Notes under the pieces: model-generated
The model's input: the letters and a program-made list of their open reading frames with translations, nothing else
Database searches by the model: none
What the model was told of the DNA's origin: nothing
From: Sphingobacterium sp. UGAL515B_05
Lineage (GTDB): Bacteria; Bacteroidota; Bacteroidia; Sphingobacteriales; Sphingobacteriaceae
Direction: 5' to 3'
NCBI RefSeq assembly: GCF_033097525.1
Contig: NZ_CP109907.1
Location: forward strand, 1,984,001-2,048,000
DNA length: 64,000 bases
Program-made: the position numbers and the translations under genes
Part shown: piece by piece, positions 16,364 through 25,010 of the stretch
Position numbering within the stretch: position 1 is the stretch's first letter
How the letters are laid out: the number at the start of each line of letters is the position of its first letter

Positions 16364-17917
16364 TTGGTAAAGGAATTAATTATCGATTCAACTCCTGATA
16401 AAGGGGTAACTATTGCTTTACTACAAGATAAGCAGCTTGTTGAACTTAACCGCGAGCCCGCAAATAATAACTTCGCCGTTGGGGATATCTATCTCGGACG
16501 TATTAAGCGAATTATGCCGGGGCTTAATGCAGCTTTCGTAGATGTAGGCTACGAAAAGGATGCTTTTCTACATTATTTAGATCTGGGTCCTCAAGTTCAA
16601 TCTTTGCTAAAGCTTACGCGTATAGTGAAGAATGGCAGTTATCAAGAGAAACTGCTCAATAGTTTAAAACTTGAAAAGGATATCGATAAAGCTGGTAAGA
16701 TCTCTGATGTCTTAAGCAAAAATATGCTCGTGCCAGTACAAATCGCCAAAGAACCCATTTCAACAAAAGGACCGCGTCTGAGCTCAGACCTTTCGATAGC
16801 GGGTCGTTTTGTCGTTTTGGTACCTTTCTCAAGTACTGTTTCCATTTCCAAGCGTATCAAAGGTAGTAATGAACGCAATCGCCTAAAAAAGATTGTCGAA
16901 GGAATTAAGCCAGCTAATTTTGGCGTTATCATTCGCACAGTTTCCGAGGGTAAGGGTGTTGAAGAACTACAACGTGACTTATTGGACCTGATCTCAAAAT
17001 GGGAGCTATTTACCAAACGTCTTCGTAATGCTGAACCGCCTCAAAAGGTTCTTGGCGAAATGGATCGTGCATCCACTATTCTACGAGATATTTTGACAGA
17101 CGAGTTTTCGCATATTTATGTTAATGATCCTTCGATCTTCGAAGAAACAAAATCATATATACACGATATATCTCCAGACTTGGAGAAAATTGTCAAACTT
17201 TATAAACATAAAGAGCCAATTTTTGATCATTTTGGAGTTGAAAAGCAAATCAAGGCAGCTTTTGGCAAAACTGTAACATTGCCGGGCGGTGCGTACCTCG
17301 TTATAGAGCATACCGAAGCCTTGCATGTCATTGATGTCAACAGTGGTAACCGTTCTGCTAATAAGGAGAATCAGGAAGACAATGCATTGCTGGTCAATAT
17401 GGAAGCAGCAAAAGAAATTGCGCGTCAGCTGCGTTTGCGTGATATGGGCGGAATTGTAGTCATCGATTTTATCGATATGCATAAACCCAATCATCGAAAA
17501 GAGTTGTATACATTCTTAAAAGAATGTATGGTAGCGGATAGAGCGAGACATACAATTTTGCCTCCAAGTAAATTTGGATTGGTTCAAATTACACGTCAGC
17601 GCGTTAGACCTGAAATGAATATCGTCACAAACGAAAAATGTCCGGCTTGTGATGGTACAGGTGAAATCCGATCAAGTATTGTCCTCATGGATGATATTGA
17701 AAATAATTTGAGCTTTATTCTTCAAGAACAGAACGAAAACAAGGTGACCTTATGTGTTCACCCTTATATAGACGCCTACATTAAGTCTGGTTTGATTTCT
17801 AAAAGAATGAAATGGTTCATGAAGTACGGAAAATGGATTAAAGTAAATCCAATGACGTCATATTATCTAACTGAATTCCATTTCTTCAATGCGAAGGATG
17901 AAGAAATCAAGTTATAA
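16364..17917 (+). CDS. rng: ribonuclease E/G family protein
   Basis: 517 residues, RNase G length. N-terminal S1-like domain (VGDIYLGRIKRIMPGLNAAFVDVGYEKDAFLHYLDL), RNase-H-like and DNase-I-like regions, the two catalytic aspartates in HVIDVNSGNR and GGIVVIDFIDM, and the zinc-link CPACDGTG near residue 426. It cleaves single-stranded RNA, including rRNA precursors and mRNA. The start is TTG: an in-frame TAG lies two codons upstream and the family N-terminus (VKELIIDSTP) begins immediately after it. A hairpin terminator follows at 17934. Confidence 0.93.
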   Translation: MVKELIIDSTPDKGVTIALLQDKQLVELNREPANNNFAVGDIYLGRIKRIMPGLNAAFVDVGYEKDAFLHYLDLGPQVQSLLKLTRIVKNGSYQEKLLNSLKLEKDIDKAGKISDVLSKNMLVPVQIAKEPISTKGPRLSSDLSIAGRFVVLVPFSSTVSISKRIKGSNERNRLKKIVEGIKPANFGVIIRTVSEGKGVEELQRDLLDLISKWELFTKRLRNAEPPQKVLGEMDRASTILRDILTDEFSHIYVNDPSIFEETKSYIHDISPDLEKIVKLYKHKEPIFDHFGVEKQIKAAFGKTVTLPGGAYLVIEHTEALHVIDVNSGNRSANKENQEDNALLVNMEAAKEIARQLRLRDMGGIVVIDFIDMHKPNHRKELYTFLKECMVADRARHTILPPSKFGLVQITRQRVRPEMNIVTNEKCPACDGTGEIRSSIVLMDDIENNLSFILQEQNENKVTLCVHPYIDAYIKSGLISKRMKWFMKYGKWIKVNPMTSYYLTEFHFFNAKDEEIKL

Positions 17918-17933
17918 TAGAAAGAGATTAACG

Positions 17934-17970
17934 AAAAGGGTTAGTAGTGATACTAGCCCTTTTTTGTTTT
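17934..17970 (+). terminator. Rho-independent terminator after RNase G
   Basis: AAAGGGTTAGTA, GTGA loop, TACTAGCCCTTT form a 12-bp stem with one wobble pair, followed by a T-rich tail. It separates the RNase G gene from the convergent miaA gene whose stop is at 17987. Confidence 0.85.
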
Positions 17971-17986
17971 TATATCATTGTATTGT

Positions 17987-18886
17987 TTATACCCAATGGA
18001 TAATTATGCCGTCTTTTTCCATTTTGCGGAAGTAAGTCATTTGTCTTTTGGCATAGCGATGTATTTCTGTCTCCAATTTTGTGGTAAAAGCAGGATAATC
18101 GAGCTGTCCAAGGAGATGGAGTGACGCATATTTATACTCCAAACCATAGTATTGAAGTTGCTCGTGTGTAATACCTTCTGTCAAGAGCCCGCACACTTCT
18201 TCTAAGAAGCCTTCATTCAATCGTTGTTTTAATCTTTGGCTAATGTGTTCGCGTCTGATTTCCAACGGGGGATTTAATCCGATAACTATGCTATCTACTG
18301 CTTGTTGCTGGACGATGTGATCGGGGTGATTCTCTAAAAACGCTAATATTTCTATTGCTCGGATGATACGTTTTTTGGTCGAAAGATCGATTTGAAAGTT
18401 CACAGGTAGTGTATATTCCTGAAGACGCGCTAACAGCTCCGTCTCTGGATATGCAAGTAATGACTCCTTGAAGCCTTCGATTGATGGGATCAGCGCATAG
18501 GGATTTTGTTGGATTACACTTTGAATATATAAACCAGTACCACCACATAGGATGGTATGTTTTCCCTTTTCTAGAATGGATTGTTGGGCTTTACGGAAGT
18601 CAGCAATAAAATTTCCGAGATTGTAGCGTTTTCCCGGTTCATGTATGTCGATAAGATGATAGGGAATATCTTGGTATTCCGATAGATCTTTTCCCGTACC
18701 GATGTCCATCCTTCGATAGATTTGGCGGGAATCAGCACTGATGATTTCAGCATCAATGTGTTGGGCCAGCTGGACGGCCAGTTTCGTTTTTCCAGAAGCT
18801 GTAGGCCCTAAGATAACGATAACTTTCTCTTTTGGAACGGTTTGCTGTTCCAAAAGAGAAAGTGTATATTTTAATCTGTCTATCAC
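17987..18886 (-). CDS. miaA: tRNA dimethylallyltransferase
   Basis: 299 residues. P-loop GPTASGKT at residues 27-34, then ADSRQIYRRMDIGTGK, ILCGGTGLYIQSV, and the C-terminal YFRKM. It transfers a dimethylallyl group to adenosine 37 of tRNAs that read UNN codons. The start is GTG and overlaps the stop of the upstream oxidoreductase gene by 3 bases (GTGA), so translation is probably coupled; no ATG occurs before the P-loop region. Confidence 0.95.
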   Translation of the reverse strand: MIDRLKYTLSLLEQQTVPKEKVIVILGPTASGKTKLAVQLAQHIDAEIISADSRQIYRRMDIGTGKDLSEYQDIPYHLIDIHEPGKRYNLGNFIADFRKAQQSILEKGKHTILCGGTGLYIQSVIQQNPYALIPSIEGFKESLLAYPETELLARLQEYTLPVNFQIDLSTKKRIIRAIEILAFLENHPDHIVQQQAVDSIVIGLNPPLEIRREHISQRLKQRLNEGFLEEVCGLLTEGITHEQLQYYGLEYKYASLHLLGQLDYPAFTTKLETEIHRYAKRQMTYFRKMEKDGIIIHWV

Positions 18887-20055
18887 AGAACAAATTTAGT
18901 CCATTTTTCTGTTCCTTCGTTATTTTTTACGACAGTATCGATAAAAGCCATGCCTCTTACGCCATCGTAAACTGTTGGAAAATCCTGTTGTTCAGCTGTA
19001 GGAGTTTTTCCTTCACGTTTGGCTGTAACTGTTGCCGCAAAATTACGGTAGATATTCGCAAATGATTCTAATAGCCCTTCAGGGTGACCCGCTGGTACAC
19101 GGGTATTATGTGTTGCAAACGAACTCAACGTATAAGGCGCTGCATAAGCATTGCCTGTGCGATAAAGCTGACGAGGTTGATCAAGCATTTTGATAATTAA
19201 ATTGTTCGGGTCCTCATTCGCCCATTCCAATCCACCTTTTTCACCATAGATACGGATACGAACAGCATTTTCTTCTCCGGCCGAAATTTGCGAAGCCATC
19301 AATACACCTTTAGCACCATTTTCGAAACGTAAAAGCACCGACCCATCGTCATCCAATAGACGGCCTTCAACAAATGTTGTTAGGTCTGCACATAGTTCTT
19401 GGATTTTTAAGCCCGACACATATTCCGCTAAATGCGCAGCATGGGTACCGATATCACCCATAACCAACGATTTACCAGAGCGTTTCGGATCTGCACGCCA
19501 AGCGGCTCCAGCATTACCCTCGCGTTCCGTTAAACGACTTAACCAACCTTGTGGATACTCAACAACAATCTTTCTGATCTTACCGAAGTGACCTTCTTTG
19601 ACCATTGCTTTGGCTTGTTTAACCATTGGATAGCCTGAATACGTATGGGTAAGGCACAGCGTACGACCAGTACGTTCTACCGTTTCTTGTAATTCTTTTG
19701 CTTCTTCAACAGATACTGTCATTGGTTTTTCAACGACAACATCAAAACCTTTTTCTAGCGCTAATTTAGCGGGAGCAAAATGTAAAAAATTGGGTGTTAC
19801 GATCGTTACAAAATCCATGCGTTCGCCTTCGGGAAGCAAAGATTCTTTTTCGATCATCTCTTCATAGTTTAGATAGACACGCTCAGGAGCTACAAATAAG
19901 TCCTCTCCAGATTGTTTTGAAATCTGTGGATCAATACTAAATGCACCACAAACCAGTTCAATCTTGCCATCCATAAAAGCAGCAATACGGTGTACAGCGC
20001 CAATAAAGGCATCGTTTCCGCCTCCGACCATACCCATGCGAAGTTTTCTCTTCAT
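18883..20055 (-). CDS. Gfo/Idh/MocA family oxidoreductase
   Basis: 390 residues. N-terminal Rossmann motif MGMVGGGNDAFIGAVHR, the EKPMTVSVEEAKEL signature (Lys of the EKP motif), and a C-terminal alpha/beta domain containing GDIGTHAAHLAEYVSG. Family members oxidise or reduce sugars or inositols with NAD(P). The substrate cannot be fixed. It is followed by miaA with an overlapping start and preceded, 64 bp away, by the gene at 20120-20899 in the same direction. Confidence 0.9.
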   Translation of the reverse strand: MKRKLRMGMVGGGNDAFIGAVHRIAAFMDGKIELVCGAFSIDPQISKQSGEDLFVAPERVYLNYEEMIEKESLLPEGERMDFVTIVTPNFLHFAPAKLALEKGFDVVVEKPMTVSVEEAKELQETVERTGRTLCLTHTYSGYPMVKQAKAMVKEGHFGKIRKIVVEYPQGWLSRLTEREGNAGAAWRADPKRSGKSLVMGDIGTHAAHLAEYVSGLKIQELCADLTTFVEGRLLDDDGSVLLRFENGAKGVLMASQISAGEENAVRIRIYGEKGGLEWANEDPNNLIIKMLDQPRQLYRTGNAYAAPYTLSSFATHNTRVPAGHPEGLLESFANIYRNFAATVTAKREGKTPTAEQQDFPTVYDGVRGMAFIDTVVKNNEGTEKWTKFVL

Positions 20056-20119
20056 AACATTATTATTTTTGATTATTTATTTTTCAAACTTTTACAGTGT
20101 ACAATATACACAATTTAGC

Positions 20120-20899
20120 TTATTTTATGTATAAAATCATCTTGGTGCTACCCATATTTTCTTTGGGAAAGCCATGGGGGAGCTGCTCCCTAAGCACCTT
20201 TAATTCATCTGTATTTCGATACGTATACCGCTTTGTTCCTGTGATCCAAAAGTTAATCGGTGCCGTAATTTCTTTAGCAACAAACCCAATTTTTTCGAGC
20301 GAAGAGTGTTGGCTCCAATCACGATCGGTGAAAGTCATAATGTCTCCTGGCGAGAAATCGCTACAAAAGGCTTTAATTAATTTGCTTAGGCCTCCTATAA
20401 CATTAATACCTGTTTTATTACAAAAGCGTAATAATTCAAATGAGCGATAGTCTTCATCTTTATCCAGCATTCGGCGTCCTCCAGAGAATACCGCGACGGC
20501 AACAAGCTCTCCCTGTTCATAAAGGCCATAACGATACTTGCCGGGAAGAGCGGTTTGTAAATGATGTTCCACGAGGAACTGTAAACTCGTTCTTTTGTCG
20601 ATCCGGGCAACTACAGTATTACGTGCGTAGATGCGTTTGTCATTTTTTGTTCTAGAAACAATGCGCCTGACGATCAAATCAAACTTTGTTATTAATTGGT
20701 CCTCATCGATATGAATGCAGGGGTCGGAAGTATCACGTCTAACGGATTTGTTATGAGGGTATAGTAAAATGTTAATTGCTAATTCCGGAGAGGATATTTG
20801 TATAAATCCATCATCCTGGCAAAGCCCTAATGGGGCTTCAAGGGCTTGCTCGAGCCTAAGCTTGAACTGTGTTGACAAATTTATAAACGAAGGATCCAT
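20120..20899 (-). CDS. uncharacterised protein with GNAT-like segment
   Basis: 259 residues, cytosolic, no membrane segment. The central part (TSLQFLVEHHLQTALPGKYRYGLYEQGELVAVAVFSG) and FELLRFCNKTGINVIGGLSKLIKAF followed by FTDRDWSQHSSLEKIGF resemble GNAT-like domains in phage and homing-endonuclease-associated proteins; the EKIGF ending is GNAT-like. I do not recognise a function. It is the first gene of a likely co-transcript with the Gfo/Idh protein. Confidence 0.5.
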   Translation of the reverse strand: MDPSFINLSTQFKLRLEQALEAPLGLCQDDGFIQISSPELAINILLYPHNKSVRRDTSDPCIHIDEDQLITKFDLIVRRIVSRTKNDKRIYARNTVVARIDKRTSLQFLVEHHLQTALPGKYRYGLYEQGELVAVAVFSGGRRMLDKDEDYRSFELLRFCNKTGINVIGGLSKLIKAFCSDFSPGDIMTFTDRDWSQHSSLEKIGFVAKEITAPINFWITGTKRYTYRNTDELKVLREQLPHGFPKENMGSTKMILYIK

Positions 20900-20958
20900 A
20901 AAACAAAAGTAACTTTTATGGAAGTTTTGACGAAATATTCACTTTTAATAATTATCCG

Positions 20959-20966
20959 TACCTTTG
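20959..20966 (+). promoter_or_regulatory. -7 promoter element (TACCTTTG)
   Basis: TACCTTTG fits TAnnTTTG. The next gene in this direction is def at 21161, so the leader would be nearly 190 nt. No appropriately spaced TTG -33 element was found. It contains a perfect TGCTATAGCA palindrome further downstream. Confidence 0.4.
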
Positions 20967-21160
20967 TACACGAAAATATAATGGTGCTATAGCATCTCCT
21001 TGTTATAAAAGCTAAGATCAGGGGTATAAATTAGTCTGATATGATCTAAAATTTAATTGTGCTAAAAATACAAGCGGGACTAAATAACCGTTAAAAACAA
21101 ACAATGTGTAATGAACTCACATAACAATGAGTATCGGCACTTATAAATAATTATTTACAT

Positions 21161-21742
21161 ATGAAACTTCCGATAGTGGCGTATGGCGATCCTGTATTAA
21201 GAAAGGTCGCTGAAGAAATAGATGAAGACTATCCAGATTTAAAAAAATTGATTGATGATATGTTCGACACCATGTATGCAGCTCATGGTGTTGGGTTGGC
21301 GGCTCCGCAGGTAGGCTTGCCGATACGTATGTTCGTTATCGATGCAACTCCTTTTGCGGAAGATGATGAAGAAAACAAAGAAATGCTCCAATCGTTCAAA
21401 AAAGTTTTTATTAACCCGATCATGGTTGAAGAATCTGGTGAGAAGTGGGCTTTCGGAGAAGGCTGCCTGAGTATTCCAGATATTAATGAGGATGTATTGC
21501 GTCACCGAAATATTCGTATCAATTACCTGGACGAGAACTTTGAAGAACACGAAGTGGATCTAACAGGTTTGGCGGCTCGTGTGGTACAGCACGAATATGA
21601 TCATATTGAAGGAAAGCTCTTTACCGATAAATTGAGTGCGTTGAAAAAGACGATGTTGAAAGGTCGTTTGGATGCCATCTCGAAAGGAAATATTCGCGTA
21701 AGTTATAAAATGAAATTTCCTCAACAAAAGAAAAAGCGTTAG
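21161..21742 (+). CDS. def: peptide deformylase
   Basis: 193 residues. All three deformylase motifs are present: GVGLAAPQVG, EGCLS (metal-binding Cys) and QHEYDHIEGKLF (HExxH). It removes the formyl group from the starting methionine of new proteins, using a divalent metal, in the cytosol. The gene's stop codon lies inside the stem of the terminator that follows. Confidence 0.97.
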   Translation: MKLPIVAYGDPVLRKVAEEIDEDYPDLKKLIDDMFDTMYAAHGVGLAAPQVGLPIRMFVIDATPFAEDDEENKEMLQSFKKVFINPIMVEESGEKWAFGEGCLSIPDINEDVLRHRNIRINYLDENFEEHEVDLTGLAARVVQHEYDHIEGKLFTDKLSALKKTMLKGRLDAISKGNIRVSYKMKFPQQKKKR

Positions 21743-21768
21743 TCCACACTAACGCTTTTTCTTTTTTA
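21731..21768 (+). terminator. Rho-independent terminator overlapping the def stop codon
   Basis: AAAAAGCGTTAGT (21731-21743), CCAC loop, ACTAACGCTTTTT (21748-21760), then a T-rich tail. The 13-bp stem is perfect. The def stop codon TAG (21740-21742) is part of the left arm, so the last codons are also terminator sequence. Confidence 0.9.
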
Positions 21769-21926
21769 ATGGTTTTCAGCATATTAATAATTCCAGTAAG
21801 GTTCAAACATCGTCGTTTTTTTAATCATTTTCAACTGCTTCTTCCAGGATATTGAAAACAAATCGAGTCTCATGCATTTTGACCGGTTTCAAAGGAACGT
21901 ACGCTTCCCAAGGGACGTGCTTTCAC

Positions 21927-22538
21927 TCAATCTAAACGAGGTAAATATAAACGATATTTAACGGCAGTCATCCGTATCAAAAATACAACAGCTGCTCCGA
22001 TAAAAGCCGCCCAGGAAATATCGAGATCAAGATGTACCAGCAAGATATACATTAGGCCACCACCTAAACAGGCCGTAGCATATACTTCTTTTTTAAAGAT
22101 GAGCGGTGTTTCATTAAGTAGGACATCGCGTGTCATCCCCCCACATACTGCGGTGAACATTCCAAAGATAATGGCAGCATAGGTGTTGCTTTCGTAGTTG
22201 AGTGATTTTTGTACCCCAAGGATAGTAAAAAAGCTAATTCCGATGGCATCAAAAAGGGTCAATGTACGATAATAGCCATACAATTGTTTATTGAAGATAA
22301 TGGCAATTAAAATCCCGAGGAAAATAGCGATGAGGTAATTGCTGTCATTGACCCATACCGGGCGCAGATTCAAAAATACATCCCGCATCGATCCGCCGCC
22401 AATGGCTGTCACAAAGCCTAAAAAGGCTGCCCCAAAAATATCAATATCTTTACGTTTTGCCGATAGGGTTCCTGATATTGCAAAAAATAAGGTGCCAAGC
22501 AAATCGCTTAGATAAAAATAGTTGGCATCAGTAATCAT
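21927..22538 (-). CDS. trimeric intracellular cation (TRIC) channel family membrane protein
   Basis: 203 residues and about seven membrane helices. Two internally repeated glycine-rich motifs, GGGSMRDVFLN and CGGMTRDVLLNE, define the UPF0126/YicG family, which adopts the TRIC channel fold. Prokaryotic TRIC members conduct monovalent cations. Single gene, separate from its neighbours. Confidence 0.88.
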   Translation of the reverse strand: MITDANYFYLSDLLGTLFFAISGTLSAKRKDIDIFGAAFLGFVTAIGGGSMRDVFLNLRPVWVNDSNYLIAIFLGILIAIIFNKQLYGYYRTLTLFDAIGISFFTILGVQKSLNYESNTYAAIIFGMFTAVCGGMTRDVLLNETPLIFKKEVYATACLGGGLMYILLVHLDLDISWAAFIGAAVVFLIRMTAVKYRLYLPRLD

Positions 22539-22637
22539 GGTGATTTTATTTAAATACGTATATTATATCTTTTATGCTGATGAAAATGCACTACTGCCAA
22601 CATCAATCATGAAAATTTTTCCCTTTCAATGACAAAT

Positions 22638-24998
22638 TTAGGAGAAATCTTGATAGTTTAGATTCACCGAAAGGCGAATAGCTTTCAAACCCGCGATTCC
22701 CTGTACATCCTCCAATTTTAAATGTTCGATGGCATGCTCAATGATGCCCATGTCGTATATTGCCTTTATACTCAACATGAGGTCCTCCAGGATTTCATCC
22801 GATAAATAGACAATAGCAATTTTATTGACCTGGGTAAGTCGTTCTTTGGTTCGCTTTATCCGAATTTTGTCTATCCTTTTTTTGATTATTTCATAACGGA
22901 TATTGAGTGATCCCTCTACATCAAACCTCCGTTCATCTTCCCGGAAGCTGATATCAATGCTATGTGGATTGATAAAAATCAATTGTGTTGTTTCTAAAGC
23001 CAGAGGCAGAATATCCTTCGCATGGTAAGCTTTCAGCGCAATTCTTGCCATAGAAATAATTTGCTGACGCCTAAATACATTGATAAATTCGTAGCTAAAT
23101 GGCTGTTGTGGCGTAATGGATTCGCCGATATAAATGTCATATTCAATACCGTCTGTCCTGAATTTCTGAAAATACGATGGGTAATTCCCCTGGATAAAGC
23201 TATTGAAATGGTCTAGTTCCTTACCGATCAATTGATTGATCTGGCGTAAAGAAGTTTCAAATTCATTCCTATAAAATTCACCGGTTTCTCGATTGGTGAA
23301 AAAATGCTTCGCGTAATGTTCAATCACCTCTATTTTTGACGGAAATTGCTTTCTGGCTTCTTCTAAAAATGGCTGTACATCTTTTCTAAAAAACTCAATA
23401 ATCTTGACCATAGACTCATCAAACGAAATACGGTCAAGAGATTCTGTAATTTGATCAACACGTGCTGAAAAAGTCATGATCAACTTGTGTTTTCCATCTA
23501 AAGAGAGTTCATCAATAAGCATTGCGAGCTGTTTGACCTTGAAGCTAAAGTCTTTCAGAATGGAGGCGTTTCTTATGATAGTGGAGTCTTTGACATCGAC
23601 AGCACCATAGAGCGGATAGACTTCTTCAAATACAACCGCTTTGATATGTGCATCCGGGCTGTCGTTTTCCAGTTCCTGGATATACTGGGCCGCTATATGG
23701 TTAAATTTCCACTGAACCGAAGGCTGTATGGTCGTAAATCGGTTGATGATGATATCGTCGATACGTTTTTTAAATTCTAGCGTAATATCCTGAGATAATT
23801 GTGATAAAAGCGGGACCAAAGAACTTAAGGCTTGCATTGTCTCATTGTCGAGCTGATCTTGTTCACGGCTGTATATTTCCAATATGCCTGAGAGGGAATG
23901 ATTATGGATAAGTGGAATACACAGATAGGTCGTTACGCCCGAGTGGCCAATCCGCTCGTCAAAAATGGATGTGGTATTTCGGAGGCCATTCGTTTCATTA
24001 TTGGTATAAAAGATCACATGCGGATGTTTTAGGTAGCCCGCAAGTTCAGGATTGATCTTGAAGGGTTTATTTGCGGAATACGCTTCGGCAATCAAGATGC
24101 TCTTATTGTTGATTGAATAATCGAAAAATGGTACCCCATTTAATTGGAATAACGGAAATAAACTAAACACGGTATCAGCCCCTTTTAATAGCGGTGTAAT
24201 GATTTTCTCTAAATCAGCTAAAAAGAGATGATAATTGTATGTCGGCAAGTCCAAAAGAATGGACTGAATACGGCGTAAAATATGTTCCGTACTGGTCTTT
24301 CTGAAGGTTACAATACTAAAGCCCGATAATTCAAAATCTTCCAGTTTAACAGTATTGATAACGGTGTTCCAATCAAAAAGCGAATCACTCGGATTTTCCG
24401 ATAATCGTCCTATATCAAGGGCAGGCAATGTTTTTTTTGCCTTGATCTCCACAAATTTGAAATCGATGTCCAAATCGTAATAATCGACGATCTCCCCCTT
24501 ATCATTGAGTTGATGGTAAACAATACTGCTGTTCTCATTGGAAGAAAAGCCATAGAGCCGCTCGAAGATGAGAGTATAAAAGAGCTTTTCTTGATTAGTA
24601 AGAAGGCTGCCGGTAGGCATCTTCCCTTGAATTTCTTGCTCCACAAGCTGATGACTAGCTAGGTCGAAAAAGGCTTCCGTGCCATAGAAGGCTTCTTCTG
24701 CTAGGGCTGTTGTGAGTGCCCAATATCTTTTTGGAGCAGTGTCAAGCAACGATACGGAGAGGCTATAAATCAATTGCAGAATATCTTTATAGGCATTGAG
24801 GTTATGCTTGCAGAGTTTACCGTTGAGATGCTCTATTTCTTTGATGCGTTCCAGCGCAAACAAAGGAATCATGTCATCCGATGAAGTGCCATTTTCAATA
24901 AAAGACTCCAGGTATTTGAAAAATGGTTCAAAGTCTAGCCTGCCATCATACGTATTGGCCGTTTTCGCCGTTGTGAGTTGTACTTTCTTTATCTCCAT
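22638..24998 (-). CDS. GAF domain-containing protein
   Basis: 786 residues, cytosolic. A GAF-like domain lies at about residues 245-403 (FFDYSINNKSILIAEAYSANKPFKINPELAGYL..., GHSGVTTYLCIPLIHNHSLSGILEIYSRE). The long flanking regions are not recognised; no kinase, cyclase or phosphodiesterase motif was found. GAF domains bind small molecules or cyclic nucleotides. It starts 12 bp after the stop of the upstream barrel gene, so it belongs to the same operon. Confidence 0.65.
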   Translation of the reverse strand: MEIKKVQLTTAKTANTYDGRLDFEPFFKYLESFIENGTSSDDMIPLFALERIKEIEHLNGKLCKHNLNAYKDILQLIYSLSVSLLDTAPKRYWALTTALAEEAFYGTEAFFDLASHQLVEQEIQGKMPTGSLLTNQEKLFYTLIFERLYGFSSNENSSIVYHQLNDKGEIVDYYDLDIDFKFVEIKAKKTLPALDIGRLSENPSDSLFDWNTVINTVKLEDFELSGFSIVTFRKTSTEHILRRIQSILLDLPTYNYHLFLADLEKIITPLLKGADTVFSLFPLFQLNGVPFFDYSINNKSILIAEAYSANKPFKINPELAGYLKHPHVIFYTNNETNGLRNTTSIFDERIGHSGVTTYLCIPLIHNHSLSGILEIYSREQDQLDNETMQALSSLVPLLSQLSQDITLEFKKRIDDIIINRFTTIQPSVQWKFNHIAAQYIQELENDSPDAHIKAVVFEEVYPLYGAVDVKDSTIIRNASILKDFSFKVKQLAMLIDELSLDGKHKLIMTFSARVDQITESLDRISFDESMVKIIEFFRKDVQPFLEEARKQFPSKIEVIEHYAKHFFTNRETGEFYRNEFETSLRQINQLIGKELDHFNSFIQGNYPSYFQKFRTDGIEYDIYIGESITPQQPFSYEFINVFRRQQIISMARIALKAYHAKDILPLALETTQLIFINPHSIDISFREDERRFDVEGSLNIRYEIIKKRIDKIRIKRTKERLTQVNKIAIVYLSDEILEDLMLSIKAIYDMGIIEHAIEHLKLEDVQGIAGLKAIRLSVNLNYQDFS

Positions 24999-25010
24999 AG
25001 ATCGAAAATT

